DNA of 43,127 bases from UBA1189 sp045612065 (GCA_045612065.1 JAZKYH010000045.1:1-43127), one strand, 5' to 3'; shown: positions 6,616 to 15,793, counted from the stretch's first letter. A program made the numbers and translations. The notes: generated from the letters alone by a model not told the origin.

Positions 6616-7923
6616 ATGAAACAAGACATGATTGTTATTTTGGACCTCGGCAGCCACGAGAATACCGTGCTTGCCAGAGCCATCCGTGCATTGGGTGTAT
6701 ACAGCGAGATTTATCCGCACGATATCACCGCAGCAGAGTTGAAGGCATTGCCCAACGTAAAGGGTATCATCATCAATGGTGGCCCCAACCACGTGATTGA
6801 CGGCGTAGAGATTGACGTACTCCCCGAAATCTACGAGGCAGGTTTCCCCGTAATGGCTGCAGGCCATGACAAGGCGTTGTGCGACGTTAAGTTGGCACAG
6901 TTCACCGACGACGAGGAGGCTATCAAGGCTGCTGTGAAGGGTTTCGTATTCGACACCTGCAAGGCCGAGGCCAACTGGAATATGAAGAACTTTGTTGCTG
7001 ACCAGGTTGAGCTCGTACGCCGCCAGGTAGGCGACAAGAAAGTATTGCTCGCTCTCTCAGGTGGTGTGGATAGCTCGGTAGTGGCTGCATTGCTGCTCAA
7101 GGCTATCGGTGACAACCTCGTATGCGTACACGTGAACCATGGTTTGATGCGTAAGGGCGAGTCTGAGGCTGTTGTGGAGATGTTCCAGAACCAGCTCAAT
7201 GCCAACCTCATCTATATTGACGCAACTGAGCGTTTCCTCACCAAGCTCGAGAACGTAGCTGACCCCGAGGAGAAGCGCAAGATTATCGGTGGCGAGTTCA
7301 TCCGCGTATTCGAGGAAGAGGCTCGCAAGCTCGAGGGCATCAGCTTCCTCGGCCAAGGCACCATCTACCCCGACATCGTAGAGAGCGGTACCAAGACAGC
7401 TAAGTGCGTAAAGAGCCACCACAATGTAGGCGGTCTGCCTGAGGATCTCCAGTTCGAACTCGTTGAGCCTTTGAAACAGCTCTTCAAGGACGAGGTTCGT
7501 GCATGTGGTCTTGAGCTCGGCTTGCCCTACGAGATGGTATATCGCCAGCCGTTCCCCGGCCCCGGCCTCGGTGTACGTTGCCTCGGTGCTATCACACGTG
7601 ACCGCCTCGAAGCAGTACGCGAGTCTGACGCTATCCTCCGCGAGGAGTTTGCCAAGGCTGGCCTCGACAAGACTGTATGGCAGTACTTCACCATCGTACC
7701 TGATTTCAAGTCTGTAGGTGTACGCGACAATGCCCGCTCATACGATTGGCCTGTTATCATCCGCGCCGTCAACACTATCGACGCTATGACTGCCACCATC
7801 GAGCAAGTTGATTGGGCTATCCTCATGAAGATTACAGACCGTATCCTCGCTGAGGTGAAGACCGTGAACCGCGTGTGCTACGACATGTCGCCGAAGCCCA
7901 GCGCAACCATCGAGTGGGAGTAA
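6616..7923 (+). CDS. guaA: GMP synthase with degenerate, shortened glutamine amidotransferase domain
   Basis: The product (435 residues from the ATG at 6616, chosen because MKQDMIVILDLGS begins the domain) converts XMP to GMP. The ATP-pyrophosphatase domain is intact: SGGVDSS at 148-154, GQGTIYPD, KSHHNVGGLP and PFPGPGLGVR. The dimerisation domain ends KPSATIEWE as in functional enzymes. The N-terminal glutaminase domain is only about 125 residues rather than about 190-200. The usual GICYG nucleophile elbow is replaced by MAAGHDKAL near residues 80-88 with no cysteine there, and the C-terminal HPE motif is missing. The protein therefore cannot hydrolyse glutamine by the normal triad; it may use ammonia. 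It has its own promoter and no frameshift. Probably co-directional with the HAD and ftsK genes. Confidence 0.9.
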   Translation: MKQDMIVILDLGSHENTVLARAIRALGVYSEIYPHDITAAELKALPNVKGIIINGGPNHVIDGVEIDVLPEIYEAGFPVMAAGHDKALCDVKLAQFTDDEEAIKAAVKGFVFDTCKAEANWNMKNFVADQVELVRRQVGDKKVLLALSGGVDSSVVAALLLKAIGDNLVCVHVNHGLMRKGESEAVVEMFQNQLNANLIYIDATERFLTKLENVADPEEKRKIIGGEFIRVFEEEARKLEGISFLGQGTIYPDIVESGTKTAKCVKSHHNVGGLPEDLQFELVEPLKQLFKDEVRACGLELGLPYEMVYRQPFPGPGLGVRCLGAITRDRLEAVRESDAILREEFAKAGLDKTVWQYFTIVPDFKSVGVRDNARSYDWPVIIRAVNTIDAMTATIEQVDWAILMKITDRILAEVKTVNRVCYDMSPKPSATIEWE

Positions 7924-7946
7924 TATACAAATAATAAAGCGTATAC

Positions 7947-7984
7947 GGCCAACAAGCCTGCTCCCCGAGCAGCGTTTGTTGGTC
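7947..7984 (+). terminator. Nested hairpin after guaA
   Basis: GGCCAACAA (7947-7955) pairs with TTGTTGGTC (7976-7984), enclosing an inner stem GCTC/GAGC (7960-7970). There is no U-tract directly after it, so it may be a partial terminator or an mRNA-stabilising structure between guaA and the HAD gene. Confidence 0.4.
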
Positions 7985-8024
7985 GCATACATATAATATA
8001 ATAACAAAATAAAAGACCAAGCCT

Positions 8025-8450
8025 ATGACTATCGCCGTAGACTTTGATGGAACCATTGTTGAACATCGTTATCCCGAAATAGGACGAGAAATCCCCTTTG
8101 CCATTGACACACTAAAGTTGCTCTCTAACGAGGGACATCGTTTGATTCTTTGGAGTGTGAGAGAGGGCCATTTGCTCGAAGAAGCTATAGCATGGTGCCG
8201 AGAGCGTGGAGTGGAATTCTATGCTATAAACAGAGACTTCCCCGAAGAGAGCAAACACCACGACAACTATTCACGTAAACTCAAAGTTGACTTATTCATT
8301 GATGACCGCAACATTGGCGGGCTTCCCGATTGGGGACTCATCTATCAAATGATAAAGGAGCGCAAGAGCTATCGTGAGGTTTTGTTGGAAGAAATCCATG
8401 CGCAGGCCGAGACCAAAGAGCAGCCCCGCAAATGGTGGCAATTCAAATGA
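8025..8450 (+). CDS. HAD-superfamily hydrolase, BT0820-like
   Basis: The 141-residue cytosolic protein is a compact HAD phosphatase without a large cap. Motif I DFDGT gives nucleophile Asp6 and acid/base Asp8, motif II lies in LILWSVREG (about 40-48) and motif IV in DLFIDDRN (about 89-96). Length and sequence resemble the small Bacteroides hydrolase typified by BT0820. The physiological substrate is unknown. It lies 37 bp before ftsK, close enough for co-transcription. No separate promoter with a TAnnTTTG box was seen before it, so it may depend on guaA read-through. Confidence 0.8.
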   Translation: MTIAVDFDGTIVEHRYPEIGREIPFAIDTLKLLSNEGHRLILWSVREGHLLEEAIAWCRERGVEFYAINRDFPEESKHHDNYSRKLKVDLFIDDRNIGGLPDWGLIYQMIKERKSYREVLLEEIHAQAETKEQPRKWWQFK

Positions 8451-8487
8451 TAAATCTCAAGCATGTATTCAATTCCCTAAAAGAAGA

Positions 8488-10956
8488 ATGGCAACACAGA
8501 AGAACTCCAAAAAGGACAATACTCCAAAAGAGAAGAAAGAGATAAAGTGGATTCAGAATATCCGCGCCACGCTAAAGAATGAGACAGTACAATTTGTTAC
8601 TGGACTGCTTTGTATCATGGTGGGGGCCTATATGGCACTTGCTTTTAGTTCGTTCATCCTCAACGGAGGTGCCGATCAAAGCATCATGGAACAGCCCAAC
8701 CATACAGAACAGATTGCCGATGCCACAACGGAGCAGGTCAAAAATGCAACAGGAGAACGTGGAGCGCATATTGCCCACTTGCTCATCAACCATAGTTTCG
8801 GCATATCGGCCTATAGCATAGCTATATTCCTTTTGGTTCTTGGACTAAACCTCATGCACATCCGCAAGTTTAATCTCAAGCATTGGGGTATCTGTTGCTC
8901 CACCATACTGATATGGGGGTCGCTCTTTCTTAGCGTAACCATAGATCAATGGTTTGAGACTTCGGCCATCTATTGGGGAGGTTACCACGGACATAATGTT
9001 GCGTCATGGCTTGATAGCCAATTTGGCATGCCGGGTATTATGCTTATATTGTTCGTAACAGCCATTCTTTTCTGTATATACCTTTCAAGCAACACCATTG
9101 AGTTTATCCGTAACCTGTTCCATCCCAAATCATTACTCCCAGGTGAAGATGAAGTAGAAATGCCTCCCGCCCCACAAGAAGAAAAAACTGAGGATGTGGA
9201 ATTCAGCATTGAAGACCAACCTGCAACAGAAATAGAATGGGACACTGACAATATGCCCCAAGAGCCCATCATAACTGAAACCGACGAGATGGAGATAGAG
9301 ATTGTGGGCACACCTGATGAAACCGAAGACGAAACAGTAGAAGAAGTTCCTATAGCAAAGCCCATAGAGCCATCAAGTAACGAAGCTGGTTTCACCATTG
9401 AAATCAACGAAGAGGAGGAAGCCGAAAAAATTATCGAGCCCTACAACCCACGTCTTGACCTCTCTCGTTATAAGTTCCCTACTGTTGACCTACTCAACAA
9501 GGGTAATGATGAAGCTCTGACAGTAGACCGCGACGAACAGAATGCCAATAAGGACCGCATCATACAGGCGCTACGTAACTTCGGTATTGAGATATCATCC
9601 ATCAAGGCTACCGTTGGCCCTACCATTACTCTCTATGAGATTACCCCCGCACCAGGTGTGCGCATCTCGAAGATTAAGAATCTCGAAGACGACATCGCCC
9701 TTACCCTTTCGGCATTCAGCACCCGTATCATAGCCCCCATCCCTGGCAAGGGTACCATCGGTATAGAGATTCCCAACGCTAAAGCTCAGATTGTATCTAT
9801 GCACTCCATCATCATGAGCCGCAAGTTCCAGGAATGCACCTATGATTTGCCTGTAGCCATCGGTAAGACTATCACGAACGAGATATTCATGTTCGACCTC
9901 TGCAAGATGCCCCACCTCCTCGTAGCTGGTGCTACCGGTCAGGGTAAGTCGGTTGGTCTGAACGCTATCGTTACCTCTTTGTTATATAAGAAACATCCTG
10001 CCGAACTGAAATTCGTCATCGTCGACCCCAAAAAGGTAGAGTTCTCTGTATATGCTCCTATCGAGAAGCACTTCCTTGCCAAACTCCCCGATGGCGAAGA
10101 TGCTATTATCACCGATGTTACCAAGGTGGTACAAACACTGAAGTCTATCTGCGTTGAGATGGACACTCGCTACGACTTGCTTAAAGCTGCTGGTGTACGT
10201 AACCTACGCGAATATAACGAGAAGTTCATCAATCGTCAGCTCAACCCCGAGAAAGGGCACAAGTACCTCCCCTACATCGTGGTTATTGTCGACGAGTTTG
10301 GTGACCTCATCATGACAGCAGGAAACGATGTTATCGTGCCCATTGCTCGTATCGCCCAGTTGGCTCGTGCTGTGGGCATACACATGATTATCGCTACCCA
10401 GCGCCCGGCAGCAAACATTATCGTTGGTACCATCAGAGCCAATTTCCCAGCTCGTATCGCTTTCCGTGTATCATCTATGGTGGAGTCTCGTATCATCCTT
10501 GACCGCCCCGGAGCAAACCAACTGATAGGTAAGGGTGACATGCTCTTCCTCCAAGGAAGTGACCCTGTGCGCGTACAGTGTGCTTTTGTTGACACCCCCG
10601 AAGTAGAACGCATAAGCCGCTACATCAGCGAGCAGCAAGGCTACCCCACAGCTTTCTATCTTCCCGAATATGTAGATGAGAATGCTGGTGATGGTAGCAA
10701 TCTCGATGATGTAGATCTCAAGCGTCTCGACCCCATGTTTGAAGATGCGGCACGTCTTGTGGTTATTCATCAGTCTGGCTCAACATCACTCATCCAGCGT
10801 AAGTTCTCTATTGGATACAATCGAGCAGGACGCATCATGGACCAACTTGAGAAAGCTGGCATCGTAGGCCCTGTCGACGGCAGCAAACCACGCCAAGTAC
10901 TATGTGCTGATGAGATGGACTTGGAAATGAGACTCAAAAGTCTGAATGAACAATAA
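8488..10956 (+). CDS. ftsK: DNA translocase FtsK
   Basis: The protein (822 residues) couples chromosome dimer resolution and terminal segregation to septation. The start is set at the ATG at 8488 (MATQKNSKKD...), because the longer frame would overlap the HAD gene. The N-terminal membrane domain has about four helices (roughly 34-55, 105-125, 130-155 and 175-200). A short acidic linker rich in Glu and Pro follows (about 215-310), then the alpha/beta motor with Walker A GATGQGKS at 481-488 and Walker B YIVVIVDEFGDL. The C-terminal gamma winged helix (SGSTSLIQRKFSIGYNRAGRIMDQLEKAGIVGP) reads orienting sequences. Linker and total length fit the SpoIIIE/short FtsK type usual in Bacteroidales. It ends 5 bp before a strong bidirectional terminator. 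Confidence 0.96.
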   Translation: MATQKNSKKDNTPKEKKEIKWIQNIRATLKNETVQFVTGLLCIMVGAYMALAFSSFILNGGADQSIMEQPNHTEQIADATTEQVKNATGERGAHIAHLLINHSFGISAYSIAIFLLVLGLNLMHIRKFNLKHWGICCSTILIWGSLFLSVTIDQWFETSAIYWGGYHGHNVASWLDSQFGMPGIMLILFVTAILFCIYLSSNTIEFIRNLFHPKSLLPGEDEVEMPPAPQEEKTEDVEFSIEDQPATEIEWDTDNMPQEPIITETDEMEIEIVGTPDETEDETVEEVPIAKPIEPSSNEAGFTIEINEEEEAEKIIEPYNPRLDLSRYKFPTVDLLNKGNDEALTVDRDEQNANKDRIIQALRNFGIEISSIKATVGPTITLYEITPAPGVRISKIKNLEDDIALTLSAFSTRIIAPIPGKGTIGIEIPNAKAQIVSMHSIIMSRKFQECTYDLPVAIGKTITNEIFMFDLCKMPHLLVAGATGQGKSVGLNAIVTSLLYKKHPAELKFVIVDPKKVEFSVYAPIEKHFLAKLPDGEDAIITDVTKVVQTLKSICVEMDTRYDLLKAAGVRNLREYNEKFINRQLNPEKGHKYLPYIVVIVDEFGDLIMTAGNDVIVPIARIAQLARAVGIHMIIATQRPAANIIVGTIRANFPARIAFRVSSMVESRIILDRPGANQLIGKGDMLFLQGSDPVRVQCAFVDTPEVERISRYISEQQGYPTAFYLPEYVDENAGDGSNLDDVDLKRLDPMFEDAARLVVIHQSGSTSLIQRKFSIGYNRAGRIMDQLEKAGIVGPVDGSKPRQVLCADEMDLEMRLKSLNEQ

Positions 10957-10961
10957 AAGCA

Positions 10962-11014
10962 CTAATAAAAGTAAAACCGCTCTTCGTACAGGAGAGCGGT
11001 TTTACTTTTATTAG
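10962..11014. terminator. Bidirectional terminator between ftsK and the HU-LysM gene
   Basis: The arms at 10962-10983 and 10993-11014 are perfectly complementary over 22 bp with a 9-nt loop. The A-rich and T-rich outer arms serve as U-tracts on both strands, which fits the convergent genes on either side. Confidence 0.9.
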
Positions 11015-11024
11015 AGAATATCTA

Positions 11025-12314
11025 TCACTTATTTCTCAGTACGGGAATATTTATCTTCTGTCCTATTGCGACGTTATTATAGTCCTTCATCTCGTTATGC
11101 TTGACAATGTAGGGCCATAGACGTTTGTCACCATAGTATTTTTTAGCAAGCTGAATGATGGTCTCACCACGGTTCAGTTTGTGCGTTGCAAGAGTACCAT
11201 CAATCGCATAGTCTGTAGTATCTGCAAGAGTTATATCTTTAATATCCTTAGCTTGCAGCGATTCCGTTATACAGAAAGTATACTCAGGAGCGATAGGGTC
11301 AGGTTCGACTTCCGTTTGTAACTCCTTTACCTCCACAGAATCTACGAGTGCATTTTCTCCATTTTCCGGAAGCTGTTCTTCAACCGTCTTCTCTACACTC
11401 TCCCACTCTGCTCCAAGTTCCTCTTCTAAATTGGGCTTTACCTTTATTTCGCCTTGCTCCATAACAGCATCTCCCCTCAACGAATCAGAAGTAGGTATCG
11501 GAGTAGTGAACCAACTAAAGCCAACAACTAATACTGCGACCAATAACAAAATCATCAAAACCCACGTAAGACAGCCTCTACGTTTCTTCAGGGTTTCTTG
11601 TTTAGGAGGTTCGAGAGTATTTTCGGCTGTAATTACAGGAGATACATTCTCAACTGCCTCTTCAGCAGGTATAGAATCAGTGTCATCCTTGACAGCAGCA
11701 ACATCTTCCTCAAGAGGTTTCTCTGCTTCATCCTGCACACCCTTAGACTCAACCTCAGATGTCTCAATGGGCACCTCTATCGATTCGGGTTCCTTTTCTG
11801 CCATGGTATCTACAACAAGTGCGATTTCGTTTTCCTCAGATACGACCTCTTCCGCCACTGTATCCACAGGAGCTATCTCCTTTGACACTACATCCGCAAC
11901 AATCACCTGTTCCTCCACTTCAGTCTTCTGTTCCTCATTGGCATCACTCGAATCAGCGGTTTCAACAATGAGAGATTCCTCTTCATCAGGATATCCATCA
12001 TTGAGTTCAGTGGGTTCGAAATGTGCAAAGGGACGATTCACCAACTCCTTCATCGTGCTGTCAGGGGTGAATGTCACCTTACGGTGTCCCTTGATAGTGA
12101 TACGTTCACCAGTATTGACATCAACACTGCCACGGTCACTCATTTCTTGCAGCTTAAAGGTTCCTAATCCCTTAATCTTGACAATACCATCCTGTTGAAG
12201 TCCCTTCTCTATCGTTTCGACGAAAGCATGCATAAAACTTGTAGCAGCCTCACGACTAAGGTTACTCTTCGCTGCCAACTCCTCGGCAATATGGCTCAGT
12301 GAAATCTTTCCCAT
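11025..12314 (-). CDS. HU-family DNA-binding protein with transmembrane segment and LysM domain
   Basis: The 429-residue protein has three parts. Residues 1-93 are an HU/IHF fold (GLGTFKLQEMSDRGSVDVNTGERITI... is the DNA-binding arm). Residues 100-240 are an acidic, low-complexity linker rich in Glu, Val and Asp. A single membrane helix lies at 248-269, preceded by KKRRG, which predicts N-in topology. Residues 377-425 are a LysM peptidoglycan-binding domain (KLNRGETIIQLAKKYYGD...NVAIGQKINIPVL). The architecture would place the HU domain on DNA in the cytoplasm and LysM on the cell wall, physically linking the nucleoid to peptidoglycan. Last gene of the ftsY-rimO-HU unit, 11 bp after the HU gene. 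Full length. Confidence 0.88.
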   Translation of the reverse strand: MGKISLSHIAEELAAKSNLSREAATSFMHAFVETIEKGLQQDGIVKIKGLGTFKLQEMSDRGSVDVNTGERITIKGHRKVTFTPDSTMKELVNRPFAHFEPTELNDGYPDEEESLIVETADSSDANEEQKTEVEEQVIVADVVSKEIAPVDTVAEEVVSEENEIALVVDTMAEKEPESIEVPIETSEVESKGVQDEAEKPLEEDVAAVKDDTDSIPAEEAVENVSPVITAENTLEPPKQETLKKRRGCLTWVLMILLLVAVLVVGFSWFTTPIPTSDSLRGDAVMEQGEIKVKPNLEEELGAEWESVEKTVEEQLPENGENALVDSVEVKELQTEVEPDPIAPEYTFCITESLQAKDIKDITLADTTDYAIDGTLATHKLNRGETIIQLAKKYYGDKRLWPYIVKHNEMKDYNNVAIGQKINIPVLRNK

Positions 12315-12325
12315 GGTGTTTCGGA

Positions 12326-12604
12326 TTATTCTGCATTAAACTTATCCTTAAGCACATTGCTCTGCTTAAACCCGAGCACCAGCTTGGGAGGTATGAGAAA
12401 TCTCTTCCCCGTAGTGGGATTCACCGAAATACGCTCCATCTTCTTCTTTACCTCAAAGGTTCCAAAAGAAGACACGCTTACAACATCTCCCTGAAGGAAG
12501 TGCTCTTCGAGTATGTTCAGTGCATCGTCCACCAACTTAGTTGCTGTGCTGGCCGACCGATTGGTCTGCTTGGCCAATTCATTGATAAACTCCTTGTTGT
12601 TCAT
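12326..12604 (-). CDS. HU-family nucleoid protein
   Basis: This 92-residue protein has the full HU/IHF fold: helical dimerisation core (MNNKEFINELAKQTNRSASTATKLVDDALNIL), the turn VSVSSFGTFEVKKK and the DNA-binding beta arm with ERISVNPTTGKRFLIPP, including the intercalating-type Pro near residue 63. It bends DNA non-specifically as a homo- or heterodimer. It sits 11 bp before the HU-LysM gene, so the two could form heterodimers at the membrane. It lies 94 bp after rimO with no clear promoter between, which suggests one transcript from ftsY. Confidence 0.93.
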   Translation of the reverse strand: MNNKEFINELAKQTNRSASTATKLVDDALNILEEHFLQGDVVSVSSFGTFEVKKKMERISVNPTTGKRFLIPPKLVLGFKQSNVLKDKFNAE

Positions 12605-12698
12605 TCTTGTTTTATTTGAAGGTTTTCAGCAGTTAGAAGTATGAGAGTTCAAACAACTATTTTCGAAAACCCCTCAACTCCTAAGTTCCCGAATGTCA

Positions 12699-13994
12699 CT
12701 ACACGACCTTACCGTACAGATCGAACTCATCAGCGCTTGTAATTTCTACCCTATAGTATTGTCCTATCTCCACCTTATTCTCAGTCTTGAGCAGCAACAC
12801 CTCGGGGTCTACCTCGGGCGAGTCGTATTGAGTGCGTCCGATGTAATAGTCACCCTCCTCACGGTCGATGACCACCTGTAGCGTCTGCCCAATGCTTGCT
12901 GCACTTACCTCCTCGGCAATACGTTGCTGTATGCGCATGAGACGGTCCAGACGAGTCTGCTTCACATCATCTTCGACATTATCTTCGTATTGTTCGGCAG
13001 CATAGGTGCCCTCCTCCTCGGAATAGGCAAAGGCTCCCATACGCTCGAAACGCATATCCTTGACAAACTGCACCAGTTCCTCAAACTCCTCATCGGTCTC
13101 TCCAGGGAAGCCTACCATCAGTGTAGTGCGTAAGTAGATACCCGGCACCTCTTGGCGTATGTTACGCAACAGGGCTATCGTCTCCTCCTTATTTATATTA
13201 CGGCGCATGCGTTTCAATACGTTAGTGCTCACATGCTGCAAAGCGATGTCAAGGTATTTGCACACGTTGTCACGCTCGCGCATCACACGAAGCAGGTCCA
13301 TGGGGAAGTGTGTGGGGTATCCATAGTGCAGGCGTATCCACTTCACGCCCTCCACATCAGAGATGCGCTCCACGAGTTCGGCAATAGACTGCTTCTTGTA
13401 GAGATCCACACCATAGTAGGTAAGGTCTTGCGCAATGAGCTGTATTTCAGTCACCCCTTTGCTCACGAGCAGGCGCACCTCCTCGACAATTTCTTCCATA
13501 GGACGGCTCACATGGCGTCCTGTGATAATAGGTATAGCACAGTAGGCACACGTACGGTCACATCCTTCGGAAATCTTCACATAGGCATAATGCTGTGGGG
13601 TTGTCTGCACACGATCCAGATTACAAGTCGCATCCTCTCCCTTCAAGTATTTAATAAGGTTTACCCAATCAAACTTGCCATAGTACTTGTCTACCTGAGG
13701 TATCTCGTCTCCCAGCTCCGCCATGTAACGTTCAGAAAGGCATCCCATTACGAACACCTTGCGCACACGGCGCTTGGCCTTGAGGTCACACACCTCGAGA
13801 ATCATGTTGATGGACTCCTCCTTGGCATCGCCAATGAATCCACAAGTATTGATGACTACAATCTCACCATTAACCTTAGTTGGATTATGACTGAGCTTAT
13901 ATCCACTTTCTTCCAAGAGTTTCATCAACTTCTCCGAGTCCACCAGATTCTTTGAACAGCCGAGTGTGATAACGTCAATTTGGTTCTTTACCAT
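12699..13994 (-). CDS. rimO: Ribosomal protein S12 methylthiotransferase RimO
   Basis: The 431-residue radical-SAM enzyme adds a methylthio group to the conserved aspartate of ribosomal protein S12 using two 4Fe-4S clusters. The N-terminal cluster ligands are Cys13 (TLGCSKN), Cys51 (INTCGF) and Cys85 (MGCL). The radical-SAM motif CDRTCAYC gives Cys145, Cys149 and Cys152. A C-terminal TRAM domain follows (about 365-431). Length and motifs match RimO rather than MiaB; for example CSKNLVDSE is the RimO signature. It follows ftsY by 100 bp, with no perfect promoter box seen in the gap. Confidence 0.95.
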   Translation of the reverse strand: MVKNQIDVITLGCSKNLVDSEKLMKLLEESGYKLSHNPTKVNGEIVVINTCGFIGDAKEESINMILEVCDLKAKRRVRKVFVMGCLSERYMAELGDEIPQVDKYYGKFDWVNLIKYLKGEDATCNLDRVQTTPQHYAYVKISEGCDRTCAYCAIPIITGRHVSRPMEEIVEEVRLLVSKGVTEIQLIAQDLTYYGVDLYKKQSIAELVERISDVEGVKWIRLHYGYPTHFPMDLLRVMRERDNVCKYLDIALQHVSTNVLKRMRRNINKEETIALLRNIRQEVPGIYLRTTLMVGFPGETDEEFEELVQFVKDMRFERMGAFAYSEEEGTYAAEQYEDNVEDDVKQTRLDRLMRIQQRIAEEVSAASIGQTLQVVIDREEGDYYIGRTQYDSPEVDPEVLLLKTENKVEIGQYYRVEITSADEFDLYGKVV

Positions 13995-14094
13995 TTCCTA
14001 TTTTATAAAACAACAGATTACACGGATTATTCCGATATTTTTCCTTATAAAGGATCAGTACAATTTGGAATCCTTGGGTGTGTTAATGCAAAAC

Positions 14095-15045
14095 TTAAAA
14101 TAACGAGTCAACAAATTCGCTCTTGTTGAATGGTTGCAGGTCATCGATGCCTTCTCCCAAACCCACGTAACGCACGGGGATTTTGAACTGGTCCGAAACA
14201 CCGATTACCACACCACCCTTGGCCGTGCCGTCGAGTTTGGTGATAGCCAGCGCAGTCACCTCGGTAGCAAGCGTAAACTGACGAGCCTGTTCAAAAGCAT
14301 TCTGTCCGGTAGAACCATCGAGCACGAGAAGCACCTCGTTGGGCGCATAGTCAACCACCTTCTTCATTACGTTCTTGATTTTGGTGAGCTCGTTCATCAG
14401 TCCCACCTTATTATGCAAGCGACCAGCCGTATCGATGATTACCACATCGGCATCATTGGCAACTGCAGATTTCAGCGTATCAAAAGCCACTGAAGCAGGA
14501 TCAGAGCCCATTTTCTGCTTGATGACGGGCACATCGGCACGATGCCCCCACTCCACCAACTGCTCAACAGCAGCTGCACGGAAGGTGTCAGCTGCGCCAA
14601 GATAAACCTTCAGCCCTGCCTTCTTGAACTGATGTGCCAACTTACCGATGGTTGTAGTCTTGCCCACGCCGTTGACACCTACCACCATTATTACATAGGG
14701 GCGCTTGGCATCATCAGGAATGGCAAAGCCCTCTACATTGGTCGTTTCGTTCTCGGTGAGGAGCGATGCTATCTCCTCCTTCAGTATAGCATTGAGCTCG
14801 TTGGTCGTCACATACTTGTCACGTGCCACACGCTCCTCGATACGTTTGATAATCTTCAGCGTAGTCTCGATGCCCACGTCCGAAGTGATGAGAGCCTCTT
14901 CCAAGTTATCCAGCACCTCATCATCTACCTTTGACTTACCCGCTATAGCGCGAGTGATTTTACCTAATACGCTCTCTTTAGACTTCGACAAGCCCTTATC
15001 GAGCACCTCTTTCTTATCCTTTGAGAAAAATGAAAAAAATCCCAT
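14095..15045 (-). CDS. ftsY: Signal recognition particle receptor FtsY
   Basis: The SRP receptor GTPase docks ribosome-nascent chain complexes at the membrane. The start is the ATG at 15045 (MGFFSFFSKDKK...), giving 316 residues; the longer frame would cover the promoter at 15072. A four-helix N domain covers about 20-100. The G domain has G1 GVNGVGKTTTIGK (123-135), a DTFRAAA insertion motif, DTAGR and TKLDGTAKGG. The family's acidic A domain is nearly absent and MGFFSFF is a likely lipid-binding amphipathic start, as in many Bacteroidales. First gene of the ftsY-rimO-HU-HU/LysM unit. Confidence 0.96.
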   Translation of the reverse strand: MGFFSFFSKDKKEVLDKGLSKSKESVLGKITRAIAGKSKVDDEVLDNLEEALITSDVGIETTLKIIKRIEERVARDKYVTTNELNAILKEEIASLLTENETTNVEGFAIPDDAKRPYVIMVVGVNGVGKTTTIGKLAHQFKKAGLKVYLGAADTFRAAAVEQLVEWGHRADVPVIKQKMGSDPASVAFDTLKSAVANDADVVIIDTAGRLHNKVGLMNELTKIKNVMKKVVDYAPNEVLLVLDGSTGQNAFEQARQFTLATEVTALAITKLDGTAKGGVVIGVSDQFKIPVRYVGLGEGIDDLQPFNKSEFVDSLF

Positions 15046-15071
15046 AAGTGTATAGTATTTCAAATATTTCA

Positions 15072-15116
15072 CAAAGGTAGCGCAAGGCGAGCGAAAAAGC
15101 AAGTTTACTTGCATTT
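15072..15116 (-). promoter_or_regulatory. Repeat-borne ftsY promoter
   Basis: On the minus strand a CAAGTAAACTTG-type palindrome (about 15098-15113) is followed by TTTTTCGCTCGCCTTGCGC and the -7 box TACCTTTG (15079-15072), 26 bp before the ATG. The block from TTTTTCG to the -7 box is almost the same as at 24787-24812. Confidence 0.6.
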
Positions 15117-15793
15117 TTCCGAGCCGAAGCCTACCTTCAAGCTGCGAAGCAGATTAAAATTAGAGCAACTGACGCATGAGAGAGCAAGAGCTAAACTTGT
15201 TTGAGCTCTTTCCGCGAGCGAAAAGGAAGAAGACGAAGTCAAACCGAGAGAAATATCAAATATCAACGAGCGAATATTAAGAAATTACTCGTATTTTCTT
15301 AATTGAGCGAGGCAGATATTCAATAAAAATTAAAATTATTTGAATATTTGCCTTTCCCTTTGGCCGGCGAACTTTGTTTCCGAGGTGCAGCCTACCTTCA
15401 AGCTGCGGAGCAGATTAAAGTTAGTGCAACTGACGACTGAGCGAGCAAGAGTAAGCTTGCTTAAACTCTTTCAGCGAGCGAAGAGGAAAAAAGCGAAGCT
15501 AAGCCGAGCAAAAGCAACGAAACGGGAGGAAATCCCGTACATTCTTTTCGTAGCAAATTGGTAGGGAAATCCTGAGGTTTGCTTACGCGACATTGAAATC
15601 GGAAGTATAGACTTAGCAAACTCAATAACATGCAAACTCAAAAACTCACGTTTCGCTTACTTTTTGCATTTTTCTAATCGCTCGTGGCTGCGTTCTTTTT
15701 GTCAGGCTTGGGGATTGGACGAAAATATCGCAAGGAGGAGAAATTAGAATGCATGTATTACAAATATTTCGTCTTATATTATTAGCATAATAT
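15117..15793. repeat. Gene-free repeat field with a 120-bp direct duplication
   Basis: No supported gene lies here; a 74-codon open frame at 15340-15564 runs through repeat DNA and is not convincing. Two copies of a block start at 15128 and 15389, 261 bp apart. They share AGCCTACCTTCAAGCTGCGR, AGCAGATTAAARTTAG, GCAACTGACG, a GAGCAAGAG...CTCTTTC hairpin and GCGAGCGAA to about 15246 and 15508. AT-rich hairpin segments with ATATC and TTGAATATTTG lie between the copies. The field separates the ftsY promoter from the tail of the envelope operon. Confidence 0.6.

Noticed and set aside
11431..12198. 255-codon plus-strand frame opposite the HU-LysM gene
   Set aside because: A serine/threonine-rich translation caused by the acidic repeat-like linker on the other strand.
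13152..13955. 267-codon plus-strand frame
   Set aside because: It is opposite rimO, which has all its cysteine motifs.
15340..15564. 74-codon plus-strand frame upstream of ftsY
   Set aside because: It crosses the dispersed repeat and lacks a promoter and protein features.
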